From the NCBI GenBank assembly GCA_000405605.1, contig ASPA01000038.1:1-21365 (forward strand): a stretch of 21,365 nt of DNA, read 5' to 3'. A model generated the notes under the pieces. That model saw only the letters and a program-made list of their open reading frames with translations. It was not told where the DNA came from and ran no database searches. Shown here piece after piece: positions 6,669-13,708 of the stretch; within the stretch, counting starts at the first letter, position 1; every line of letters begins with the position of its first letter. The stretch is from Atribacteria bacterium SCGC AAA255-G05 (lineage in GTDB: Bacteria; Atribacterota; Phoenicimicrobiia; Phoenicimicrobiales; Phoenicimicrobiaceae). Made by a program: the position numbers and the translations under genes.

Positions 6669-7586
6669 TCAGCAGTGTTTATCGATCAGGACCTTGACTA
6701 GATTTTTTACTTTTAATTGATTAATACTGCTCCCGATGCGGCTGGTCTCCGAGGCCAAAATATCCTGGCAAATTTCTCTAAATATTTTATTCTTGGTACT
6801 TACCAGACCGCCTAAAGTGCTTAAACTCTTAGCAATCATAATACAACCCCGAATGGTCGGTCTAAATTCACATTCTTCGGACACCCGAAGTCCTCTTACA
6901 ATATCTACAATTTTAGCTGCATCTTGGTAGGATAGATCAGACTTGGCTTTGGTGATGGAAATCTCCGTCTCCCTATCGAAAAAATCTAAATCCATAGTAA
7001 TCATTCTGTCCCTCAGGGCATCTTGACTGCGGTGAACCCCGGCATACTCTTCGGGATTACTGGTAAAGATGGCGATAAAGTCAGGATGAACCTTTAAATA
7101 ATCACCACTTCCCCGAGCGGAGGGTAAACCCATCATTTTTTCCTGTAAAATGGAAAGCAGGACATTATTGGCTTCCGGACGAGAACGAGTAAATTCATCA
7201 TAAATAAGGATAAGTCCATGCTCAACTGCCACGGTCAAGCGGTTGTCTACCCAGCTTTTCTGAACATCTTCCTCGGCTTTCAACACCGAATGAATAAAAT
7301 TGTCCACCACTCTCCTGGTACGATAACCCTGCTCTCCCCCCACTAAATCAGAAGTAGTAAATTCCTCATCTCCATGAATCATCACCACCGGCCGGTCAAT
7401 TATACTGGCCAGATGCAGGGCAAGCGTAGTTTTCCCGGTTCCCGAAGGTCCCCGGAAATGAAGGGGAAAGCCGGCCTTAATATACCCTAAAGCTCGTACG
7501 GTTATTTCCTTTACAAACTTAGTTTCCACAAAATTTGGCAGGGCACGAGCTTTCAAAACAGTTGTACCTTTGGTTACTATCATCAT
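6669..7586 (-). CDS. gvpN: Gas vesicle protein GvpN, MoxR-like AAA+ ATPase
   Basis: The 305-aa product is a single AAA+ module with Walker A GPSGTGKT (46-53), the GvpN-typical HGDEEFTTSDLVGGEQGY (71-88), Walker B LILIYDEF (125-132), and the TRSRPEANNVLLSILQE segment followed by a sensor-type FTSNPEEYAGVH. GvpN is needed for vesicles to grow from small bicones to full cylinders; its ATPase probably acts with other minor Gvps. The first of two adjacent ATGs is taken, preceded by GAGGTGATTA. It starts 15 bp after the small coiled-coil gene. After its TGA stop the same frame stays open for 25 more codons (see findings). Confidence 0.95.
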   Translation of the reverse strand: MMIVTKGTTVLKARALPNFVETKFVKEITVRALGYIKAGFPLHFRGPSGTGKTTLALHLASIIDRPVVMIHGDEEFTTSDLVGGEQGYRTRRVVDNFIHSVLKAEEDVQKSWVDNRLTVAVEHGLILIYDEFTRSRPEANNVLLSILQEKMMGLPSARGSGDYLKVHPDFIAIFTSNPEEYAGVHRSQDALRDRMITMDLDFFDRETEISITKAKSDLSYQDAAKIVDIVRGLRVSEECEFRPTIRGCIMIAKSLSTLGGLVSTKNKIFREICQDILASETSRIGSSINQLKVKNLVKVLIDKHC

Positions 7587-7601
7587 TAATCACCTCACTG
7601 G

Positions 7602-8000
7602 TTAAAATTCAATCTTTAATTCTTTAAAATTCGAAGGTTTAAAAACCCGGTTAGTCTTTTGAGGGGAAGAATGATCTATTTCCCAACTTCCCTTTTGTAA
7701 TTTTTGTCTCAATTCTATAATCTTTTTATTTTTATTTACTGTCTTGGCTAATTTATCCCTGATTAATAGCATTTTCTCTTGAGATTTTTTTACCGCTAAA
7801 TCTTGCTGGGCAAATCTTTGTATATCTATTTGTCTTGTTTGACTTAATTCCTTATCATCCATAAGTGCTTCCAGAATCTCTTGCTCTTTTTTGGTTCTGC
7901 ATAAGGAATTAGTCGTTCTAATCTTTCGTTCGTTTCTATTTTCTAAACCGGTCTTAGAATCTCGAAATGTTTTTAGTGCTACCAAACTTTCGTGCTTCAT
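7602..8000 (-). CDS. Unknown 132-aa charged helical protein upstream of gvpN
   Basis: I do not recognise a family. The protein is highly charged, with a probable coiled-coil core (KKEQEILEALMDDKELSQ, then DLAVKKSQEKMLLIRDKLAK and NKKIIELRQKLQKGSWEI) and a C-terminal tail rich in Lys, Phe and Ser. There are no membrane segments. I place the start at the ATG at 7998-8000, directly after GGAGGTGTCT; an ATG 12 nt upstream would leave the site inside the gene. It lies 38 bp after the GvpC-like gene and 15 bp before gvpN. This is where cyanobacterial clusters keep GvpC and GvpN together, so a vesicle-associated role is likely but unproven. Confidence 0.65.
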   Translation of the reverse strand: MKHESLVALKTFRDSKTGLENRNERKIRTTNSLCRTKKEQEILEALMDDKELSQTRQIDIQRFAQQDLAVKKSQEKMLLIRDKLAKTVNKNKKIIELRQKLQKGSWEIDHSSPQKTNRVFKPSNFKELKIEF

Positions 8001-8038
8001 AGACACCTCCATTATTTACTTTAACTATCTCGTTTTTC

Positions 8039-8899
8039 CTATATCGCGGGGTAATATAAATTCTCTTCTTTTCGGATTTTACCTTCTTCCATAAGTTCTT
8101 TAACTATAGGTATATACCATCTCCAGTCTTTTTCCAGCTGGGCACCAATTTCAGTAAGTTTTATTCCCTCGGGATGTCCATTAATCAACTTTATTAGCTG
8201 TTTTTTATCACTCAATTCCTCCGAAATCTTAGCCTTTTTGGGAAGGGCCTCTTTTATGGTCTTTTTTTCCAGCACCTTGGGGATAGGCTTTACACCACTT
8301 CTCTTTTCCTGCAAGATAGAAGCGGTTTGCTGCCAGGACAACGATGCCTTCTCTAATTCAGCTCTTACTTTATCTTGAGTACTATGGAAATCATCCAACA
8401 TTTTACTTACTTCACTTTTTATCTCTTGATTAAACTTGCTTAAATTCTCCTTTAACTCCTTACTCATCTGGAGGTGAGAGACTTTGAAGTCATCTAAGGT
8501 CTTACTTACCTCCTCTTTTCTCTTCTCTACGCCGGCAGCTAAATCTTCTTTCAATTCCTTACTCATCTGCATCCGGGAATTTGTTAATTCATCTAAGGTC
8601 TGACTTACCTCGGCTTTTCTCCTCTCTACACCTTCAGCTAAATCATTTCTCAAATCGCTTCCCATCTTTTCCAGGGAAAGGCGAAATCCCTTTAAGGTCT
8701 CCTTAACTTCACCTTCGAGATTATCTTTGTATTTAGATAAATATTCTCTTTGATCAAGACTCATTTTTTGATGAACCTCTTGAAAATTCTTTAAGGTCTC
8801 CTCTGTTTCTTTTTTTAGCTGTTTAATACTTTCTACTCTTACATCATAAGAACCGATAATCTCCTTACCTAACTTTTCCATCTCTTCATTCATTCTCAT
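8039..8899 (-). CDS. gvpC: GvpC-like protein with 33-residue helical repeats and a winged-helix-like C-terminus
   Basis: The 286-aa protein contains exactly spaced 33-residue repeats at residues 13-45, 46-78, 79-111, 112-144 and 145-177. The clearest pair begin MSKELKEDLAAGVEKRKEEV and MSKELKENLSKFNQEIKSEV; each ends with a (T/M)LD-x-F-type segment. Cyanobacterial GvpC, which wraps and stiffens the vesicle shell, is also built of 33-residue repeats, so this is a strong structural parallel even though the sequence is divergent. Residues ~215-286 (LIKLINGHPEGIKLTEIG, then WRWYIPIVKELMEEGKIRK) resemble a small winged helix. The ATG follows GGAGG. The N-terminus (MEKLGKEIIGSYDVR) parallels that of the next gene upstream, so the two are distant paralogues. 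Confidence 0.75.
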   Translation of the reverse strand: MRMNEEMEKLGKEIIGSYDVRVESIKQLKKETEETLKNFQEVHQKMSLDQREYLSKYKDNLEGEVKETLKGFRLSLEKMGSDLRNDLAEGVERRKAEVSQTLDELTNSRMQMSKELKEDLAAGVEKRKEEVSKTLDDFKVSHLQMSKELKENLSKFNQEIKSEVSKMLDDFHSTQDKVRAELEKASLSWQQTASILQEKRSGVKPIPKVLEKKTIKEALPKKAKISEELSDKKQLIKLINGHPEGIKLTEIGAQLEKDWRWYIPIVKELMEEGKIRKEENLYYPAI

Positions 8900-8996
8900 T
8901 TCTTTTTTCCTCCTTTAGTTTTTACATAACTTAAATTTTTAAAACTCTTTACTTTTTATCCTCTTTCTCTTCCCTGATAAAAACTAAATCATTCTG

Positions 8997-9707
8997 CTAA
9001 GTTTTGGTCTTTTCCAAATTGGAAAATATTTTTTTCGGTAGCCGAAAACCAGCTAAGGTCTCTCTAACTTTTTTCCTTTCCTCCTGCCAGAGAGCTTTTC
9101 TTTCCCTCTGTTGAGCCTGGATCTCTGAAATCGCTACTTTAAAATCCCTTATTCTTAAAGAGTTTCCTTTGCTTAATAGGTTTCTTAAGGTTTGAGACAT
9201 CAGCATCTGTTCAGCTCTATAAACTTCCAGTTCCTTCCGAAAACCCTCTAACATTTTCCTGACTTCTTCTCCTCTTTTTTCTTGTTGTGATTGAAGGTCT
9301 TTTAGATAAATCTTAAAATCTACTAATCTGATAGATTCATTCTCTTTAAGATGGTCAGTAAACCGGGCCAATCTTTCTCTTAAAGCAGCAGCAATATCTT
9401 TCTGCTTATCAAGATAACCTTTTAATTCTTCCCTGATTATATACTGATTATTTTCAATTTTTTCCTTTCGATCAGTTATTCCTCCGGATATTTTCTCTAT
9501 CATCCGGTCAAAATCTTTTCTTCTTAGGTGCTGCTGACTGGTCAAGGCTTCTCGCAACTGGGCCTTTATCTTTTCCTTATCTTCCTTAGATTGCAAAATA
9601 TCATTTTGGTACTCCTCTAACACCTGATAAGTATTTTCGATAACAGTTCCCACCTCAGAAATTCTATTATCATAAGAAGTTACTATATCTTTTAATATTT
9701 TTTCCAT
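8997..9707 (-). CDS. Coiled-coil gas vesicle accessory protein, paralogue of the GvpC-like protein
   Basis: The 236-aa, almost wholly helical protein opens MEKILKDIVTSYDNRI, matching MEKLGKEIIGSYDVRV of the next gene. It carries three copies of a motif built around LR-x(2)-L, then LR-x(2)-DF, then Q-x-ER: LREALTSQQHLRRKDFD, LVDFKIYLKDLQSQQEKRGE, and LRNLLSKGNSLRIRDFKVAI. It has no membrane segment. I start it at the ATG at 9705-9707, supported by the paralogue; a TTG at 9729-9731 and a GTG would add eight or fewer residues. As the first gene after gvpA it occupies the gvpC position, so it may also coat the shell. The evidence for that is context and repeat style only. Confidence 0.7.
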   Translation of the reverse strand: MEKILKDIVTSYDNRISEVGTVIENTYQVLEEYQNDILQSKEDKEKIKAQLREALTSQQHLRRKDFDRMIEKISGGITDRKEKIENNQYIIREELKGYLDKQKDIAAALRERLARFTDHLKENESIRLVDFKIYLKDLQSQQEKRGEEVRKMLEGFRKELEVYRAEQMLMSQTLRNLLSKGNSLRIRDFKVAISEIQAQQRERKALWQEERKKVRETLAGFRLPKKIFSNLEKTKT

Positions 9708-9743
9708 TTTATCCACTCTCACCTTTTTCAAAAAAATGGGAAT

Positions 9744-9811
9744 CTTGGCGGAATGTACTCGTTAAAATACCCTAAGTTTTTGAGGATATTTCGGCAAAAT
9801 TCCCTCCCAAG
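9744..9811. other. Long interrupted hairpin between gvpA and the coiled-coil gene
   Basis: On the minus strand CTTGG pairs with CCAAG, GGAAT with ATTCC, and AAATATCCT with AGGGTATTT around a 9-nt loop. There is no U-tract after the stem, so it is not a classical terminator. It could act as an mRNA processing or 3'-stabilising stem that keeps gvpA transcript more abundant than the downstream genes. Confidence 0.5.
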
Positions 9812-9834
9812 TTAGTTTAAGCTTAAATAGGATC

Positions 9835-10041
9835 CTATGCTGCGGTTGCAGTCAGGCCTATTGCTTCTGCATACTTTAAGTAGGTCTCTACAGATGCAAT
9901 AACTACTCTTGCTTCAATAGCCAATAATTCAATGCCTACTAAGGACACTCTGACCCAAGCATCAATTACGATACCTTTGTCCAATATTCTGTCTACTACT
10001 TCTACCAAACTTGAGGATGCCATTGATTTTTCTACTGCCAT
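9835..10041 (-). CDS. gvpA: Gas vesicle major structural protein GvpA
   Basis: The 68-aa product is canonical GvpA: SSLVEVVDRILDKGIVIDAW, then VRVSLVGIELLAIEARVVIA and SVETYLKYAEAIGL. GvpA polymerises as ribs to form the hollow, gas-permeable protein shell. The start has a textbook ribosome site (AAGGAGGTG) suited to very high translation. It is the only canonical gvpA in the window and the second gene after the sigma-54 promoter, 113 bp behind a receiver-only response regulator. The C-terminal TATAA tail is short, as in many bacterial GvpA proteins. Confidence 0.97.
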   Translation of the reverse strand: MAVEKSMASSSLVEVVDRILDKGIVIDAWVRVSLVGIELLAIEARVVIASVETYLKYAEAIGLTATAA

Positions 10042-10102
10042 TTCTTTTCACCTCCTTTCATTTTTTAGATTTTTTAAAAAAAAGAGATATAGTTATTTCT
10101 TT

Positions 10103-10115
10103 TTGTAAATTACAA
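10103..10115. promoter_or_regulatory. 13-bp perfect dyad upstream of gvpA
   Basis: TTGTAAATTACAA is a perfect palindrome around a central base, about 60 bp upstream of the gvpA start. It could be an operator. On the minus strand TTGTAA with TATATC 18 nt further on could form a weak sigma-70-type promoter for gvpA alone. In such AT-rich DNA the chance of a random dyad is not negligible. Confidence 0.3.
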
Positions 10116-10154
10116 TTTCCATATAAACCTTTTCTAAAAAACAGTCATCTTTTT

Positions 10155-10532
10155 TTACTCTTTCTCAGCAGTATTCCTGGTTAAAATATCTTGTACGCTC
10201 TGGGTAAGCATTTTTATATCAAATGGTTTATCTATAAAATCGACCGCTCCCAACTCTCTTGCTTTAGTCTTGGTAGAATCACTTCCAAAAGCAGAAATCA
10301 TGATTATTTTTAGTGAAGGCCTCATCTGTAAAGCTTTTTTAAGGACCACTAATCCGGATATTCCACCAAGTCTATAGTCTAAGACAATCAAATCATAGTG
10401 ATCCTTTTTAATTTTTCTCAAGGCATCTTCCCCATTATAAGAGACATTGACAGTATGGCCCCCTTCTTTAAGAATATCGGAAATAATTTGGCACATATCC
10501 AGGTTATTATCAACTACTAATATTTTAGCCAT
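10155..10532 (-). CDS. Receiver-only (CheY-like) response regulator, first gene of the gas vesicle operon
   Basis: The 125-aa product is a single receiver domain: acidic pocket VVDNN (D8; the usual second Asp is Asn9), phospho-acceptor D52 in LIVLDYRL, Ser80 in IIMIS, and K102 in DFIDKPFD. It has no output domain, so it would act by protein contact or phosphate transfer. It lies immediately downstream of the sigma-54 promoter and 113 bp before gvpA, so it should be co-expressed with the vesicle genes. The nearby histidine kinase is the obvious partner (inference). The start has only a distant GAGG, so initiation may be weak. Confidence 0.9.
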   Translation of the reverse strand: MAKILVVDNNLDMCQIISDILKEGGHTVNVSYNGEDALRKIKKDHYDLIVLDYRLGGISGLVVLKKALQMRPSLKIIMISAFGSDSTKTKARELGAVDFIDKPFDIKMLTQSVQDILTRNTAEKE

Positions 10533-10650
10533 ATTATCTTTTTAATACCTCGCTTTAGATTTTCACGCTGGCTCCTCTTTTGCCCTGAGAAAAAAAATCT
10601 TCCAAGTTCTCCACTGGCAACAAGATGAAGCCTCTATACCATTATAATAA

Positions 10651-10665
10651 GCAAGTATCGTGCCA
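10651..10665 (-). promoter_or_regulatory. Sigma-54 (RpoN) promoter for the response regulator-gvpA operon
   Basis: The minus strand reads TTGGCACGATACTTGCTT. It matches the sigma-54 consensus TGGCACG-N4-TTGC at every fixed position with the correct GG/GC spacing. It points at the response regulator gene, whose start is about 120 bp downstream, and lies next to a divergent-free gap following an NtrC-family activator gene. Transcription would start near 10638-10641. This is the best regulatory call in the window. Confidence 0.85.
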
Positions 10666-10686
10666 ACTTATTCTTGTTTAAATAAA

Positions 10687-10716
10687 AAATGCATTCGGAT
10701 CTCTCCAAATGCATTC
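10687..10716. promoter_or_regulatory. Two direct AAATGCATTC boxes upstream of the sigma-54 promoter
   Basis: AAATGCATTC occurs at 10687-10696 and again at 10707-10716, exactly 20 bp apart, about two helical turns, so both lie on nearly the same DNA face. Each contains the palindrome AATGCATT. They sit ~25-50 bp upstream of the -24 element. This is a possible binding site for a regulator or bending protein; the identity is unknown. Confidence 0.4.
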
Positions 10717-10796
10717 ATGGCAAGGCTTTTAGCCAAAATATATTTTTTTCTAACCCTCATTTCTAATTACTTTATTTTAATTTACTCCTCAAATTA

Positions 10797-10856
10797 TATG
10801 GTTGATAGACCATATATATATGGTTTTCCTACCCTATTTATGGTCTATCAACCATA
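10797..10856. promoter_or_regulatory. Paired 18-bp dyads, candidate NtrC-type enhancer
   Basis: TATGGTTGATAGACCATA (10797-10814) and its exact reverse complement (10839-10856) are separated by 24 bp. Each is itself a dyad, TATGGT-N6-ACCATA, and a further ACCATA/TATGGT palindrome lies between them at 10809-10824. They are ~130-205 bp upstream of the sigma-54 promoter, the normal distance for activator enhancer sites. I infer that the NtrC-family protein encoded at 11004-12413 binds here. A stem-loop function in RNA cannot be excluded. Confidence 0.6.
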
Positions 10857-10905
10857 AGAGTATTTGCCGTATATATTTTATAATTTGTATCGGTATTTTT
10901 ATTTC

Positions 10906-10979
10906 GTAGGGGTCGGATTTATCCGACCCGAGTTATTTGGGTATTTTTTTCTAACGGGTTCGATGAATCGAACCCCTAC
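10906..10979. repeat. MITE-like nested palindromic element
   Basis: The outer inverted repeat GTAGGGG/CCCCTAC encloses two 9-bp-stem hairpins: GGGTCGGAT-tt-ATCCGACCC (10910-10929) and GGGTTCGAT-ga-ATCGAACCC (10956-10975). It is GC-rich against an AT-rich background and lies in the gap between the NtrC gene and the promoter region. There is no coding capacity and no proper U-tract, so a mobile or REP-type repeat is more likely than a terminator. Confidence 0.6.
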
Positions 10980-11003
10980 AGGAATTTCAATGAATCATAC
11001 CCT

Positions 11004-12413
11004 TTATGTTTGTTGAAGGTCATATTCTCTAACCTTTAGATAGAGGGTTTTGTAATTTATCTTTAACAATCTAGCTGCTTCTGCCTTATTCCAATTCGTT
11101 CTTTTTAACGCTTCCAAAATAATTCTTCTTTCCGTATCTCGCGAAAGTTGGTTAACACGTTTTTTAAGGGAGAAATCGTTGGGAAAATTATTCTTGTCTT
11201 TTTCTGATAGGAGAGTAAGTATCGGACCTGCCTCTACTTTGTTTTCTTTTATATAAAAAGGTAAATGCTCTGGTAAAATAATGTCTTCAGCCATAATAAT
11301 TGCCTGCTGAATAACATTTTGAAGTTCCCGGACATTACCCGGCCAGGAATAATTTATCAGCAGCTTCATACTTTCTTCCGAGATATTCCTAATTTTCTTT
11401 CCAAATATCGAATTAAACTGATTTAGAAAATGCAAAGCCAATAAGGGCATATCTTCTTTCCGCTCCCGTAAAGTAGGAAGAAAGATAGAAAAAACATTGA
11501 TACGATAATATAAATCTTCTCTAAAGGTTCCTCTTTTTATCTCTTCTTCTAAATTGGTATTACTGGCAATGATCACTCGTACGTCAATCTTAATCGGATA
11601 CTTTTCTCCGATACGATTTATTTCCCCTTCCTGAAGTGCTCTTAATAACTTAGCTTGAATATTAACTGATAAATTACCAATCTCATCTAAAAAAAATGTC
11701 CCGCTTTGCGCTAATTCAAATTTACCTACTCTTTTCGCTACTGCCCCGGTGAAGGCCCCCTTGGTATGACCAAATAATTCACTCTCTATCAAAGTCTCTG
11801 GCATACTGGCACAATCAACGGCTATAAATGGCCTATCTCTTCTGGCGCTGTATTGATGAATAGTCTTGGCAATTAATTCTTTCCCGGAACCGCTTTCTCC
11901 TCTTATCAACACAGTAGCATTGGTTGGAGCAACTTTTTCAATCTTATACAGTACTTCTTTTACTTTATCGCTTTTTCCGATAATATTATTAAAACTATAT
12001 TTTTCTCTTATTTGGTGACGTAGAGAGATAACTTCTTTAGACAAATCACGTATCTGAAGAGCTCTTCTAATGATTATCATTAATTCTTCGAAATTAAAAG
12101 GTTTGCTAATATAATCGTAAGCTCCCAGTTTCATCGCCTTTACCGCAGTTTCTACGGTCTGATAAGCAGTTAACATAATCACTGAGATATCCTTATTAAT
12201 AGCCCGTATTTTCTCTAAAGTCTCAATCCCATCTATTCCGCTCATCTTTATATCCAAAAGGACTAAATCAGGCAAATTTTCTTTGACCTTTATCAAACCT
12301 TCCTTGCCACTATGGGCAATAAAAACTTTGTATTTTTCTTCCTCTAATAATTCAAGCAGACTCTGGCATAAATCTACTTCATCATCAATGATTAAAATAT
12401 TAGCCTTAGTCAT
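11004..12413 (-). CDS. NtrC-family sigma-54-dependent response regulator
   Basis: The 469-aa product has three domains. The receiver (residues 1-120) has acidic D10/D11, phospho-acceptor D54 and K104. The AAA+ sigma-54 activation domain has Walker A GESGSGKE (172-179), GAFTGA (219-224) and Walker B FLDEIG (241-246). The C-terminal Fis-type helix-turn-helix reads NKAEAARLLKINYKTLYLKV. It binds an enhancer and drives open-complex formation by sigma-54 polymerase. Its start overlaps the kinase stop (TAATG), so the pair is co-translated. A near-perfect sigma-54 promoter and paired dyads lie just downstream, ahead of the gas vesicle operon. That operon is therefore its most likely target (inference). 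Confidence 0.95.
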   Translation of the reverse strand: MTKANILIIDDEVDLCQSLLELLEEEKYKVFIAHSGKEGLIKVKENLPDLVLLDIKMSGIDGIETLEKIRAINKDISVIMLTAYQTVETAVKAMKLGAYDYISKPFNFEELMIIIRRALQIRDLSKEVISLRHQIREKYSFNNIIGKSDKVKEVLYKIEKVAPTNATVLIRGESGSGKELIAKTIHQYSARRDRPFIAVDCASMPETLIESELFGHTKGAFTGAVAKRVGKFELAQSGTFFLDEIGNLSVNIQAKLLRALQEGEINRIGEKYPIKIDVRVIIASNTNLEEEIKRGTFREDLYYRINVFSIFLPTLRERKEDMPLLALHFLNQFNSIFGKKIRNISEESMKLLINYSWPGNVRELQNVIQQAIIMAEDIILPEHLPFYIKENKVEAGPILTLLSEKDKNNFPNDFSLKKRVNQLSRDTERRIILEALKRTNWNKAEAARLLKINYKTLYLKVREYDLQQT

Positions 12414-13613
12414 TATATCCCCTCAACCACCTGCTTTTTCTCTTTTCTTTTTTCCAGGGGAAAGTAAACATTAAAAATTGTTCCTTCCCCCGACTTACTC
12501 TCTACTGAAATAGTACCTTTATGGTCCTTGATGATATTCCGACAAATAGAGAGGCCTAAGCCAGTGCCTTCCTTAAAAGTAGTAAAAAAGGGCGTAAATA
12601 TTTTTTTGATATTTCCTCCCGGGATGCCTACCCCCGTATCTTTAAATTTTATTATTATTCCTTTTTGAACAGGATCAAAACTGGTAGTAATATAAAGTTC
12701 CCCGCCCTTTTTCATCGCCTGTATGGCATTAGAAATTAAGTTTAAAAAAACCTGTTCCAGGCAAGCTGAATCAAACCAGCCCTGGGGCAATTTTGAATCA
12801 TATCTCTTAATGATTTTTATATTCTCTGGAAGAAAATGATTTAAGATCGGCTCTAATCTTTCTAATATTTCATTGACATTGTAATAACCAAAATTAAAGC
12901 GGGAGGGATGAGAAAAATTTAGTAAGCCAAAGACAATCTTATCTATGCGATTTATGTTTCTTTGGATTGCTTTTAATTTTTCTATTTGGTAATTATCGGC
13001 AGATTTGTTCTCTAAATGTTGAACAATTAGGCTTATGGTAGCTAAAGGATTCCTAACCTCATGGGCTACACTGGTCACCAATTCTCCGATGATAGATAAT
13101 TTTTCCGATTGCATAAGCTGGAATTGAACTTTTCTTAATTCTTTGGTTTTTTTTATTACTTTTTTCTCTAAGCTTCCGTTTAACTCCATAAGATTTTGTT
13201 GTAATTTTCTTCTTTCAGTCATATCCCTACCGCTTAGATAGATGCCATCTTTTCCGTCTATTTTAGTAAACAAAGCACCCGAAAAGTCACAAATCAAAGG
13301 TTCTTTTTTGGGAACATTTACAGTTATTTCTACATTCTTTAAATTTTTCTCTTTTAAGATTTTATCCCTAACTTTTTTTTATTTCCTCTTCAGGTATGAA
13401 CTCATAAATAAAACTACCAATTAATTTCCCCTTCTTTTTTTCAATCATTTTTTCAAAAGCCTGATTTACTCTCATAATTTTTCCTTCACCATCCAGGATT
13501 ATTTGAAAATCCGGTGAGTGATCGAATAGCTGTTTAATGTAATTCTGTTTTTCATATTTCAAAGCTTTCTCTTTGGCTTTATTTTGTTCATTATTTAATT
13601 TTCTGATGTCCAA
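12413..13613 (-). pseudogene. PAS sensor histidine kinase, frameshifted at an A8 run (possibly recoded)
   Basis: Two reading frames together make one kinase. The first (13613 to 13368, TTG start after AGGGGG) encodes a PAS domain with LFDHSPDFQIILDGEGKI and ends IPEEEIKKS. The second (open from about 13370 and ending at 12413) continues VRDKILKEKNLKNVEITV, the rest of PAS (GRDMTERRKLQ), HisKA with SVAHEVRNPLA, and an ATPase domain with NLISNAIQAM, DTGVGIPG and GTGLGLSI. Removing one A from the A8 run at 13373-13380 joins the frames perfectly (~400 aa). It is soluble, with no membrane segment. Either this is a real or sequencing indel, or slippage on the A8 tract produces the full protein. It is coupled by TAATG to the NtrC-type regulator. 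Confidence 0.8.
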
Positions 13614-13644
13614 AATTGCCCCCTGTATTTTTATTTAGATTATA

Positions 13645-13676
13645 TCTATGATTATTTTAAAATCTGATGAGTGATC
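13645..13676 (-). pseudogene. Short PAS-domain remnant upstream of the kinase
   Basis: The gap between the HD-GYP and kinase genes contains DNA translating to DHSSDFKIIID. It aligns with DHSPDFQIILD of the kinase PAS domain (13494-13523) with most bases conserved. It is probably the scar of a duplicated or deleted PAS module. Confidence 0.4.
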
Positions 13677-13708
13677 TGGAATCAAATATTTATTTTAATC
13701 AATTTTAT

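Noticed and set aside
6669..6671. Genome-wide recoding of TGA
   Set aside because: TGA also ends the 24-codon ORF and rep relic A, and the other genes keep normal lengths with TAA/TAG. One open frame after a TGA does not justify an altered code.
9708..9731. TTG-initiated longer version of the coiled-coil protein
   Set aside because: There is no ribosome site before the TTG, and the ATG at 9705-9707 aligns with the start of the paralogous protein.
10715..10735. Second sigma-54-like site on the minus strand (TGGCTAAAAGCCTTGC)
   Set aside because: The spacing between the GG and GC elements is one base too long and the -24 core is TGGCTA, so it is probably a chance palindrome.
10906..10979. Double hairpin as terminator of the NtrC gene
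   Set aside because: On the minus strand the stems are followed by A-runs rather than a U-tract.
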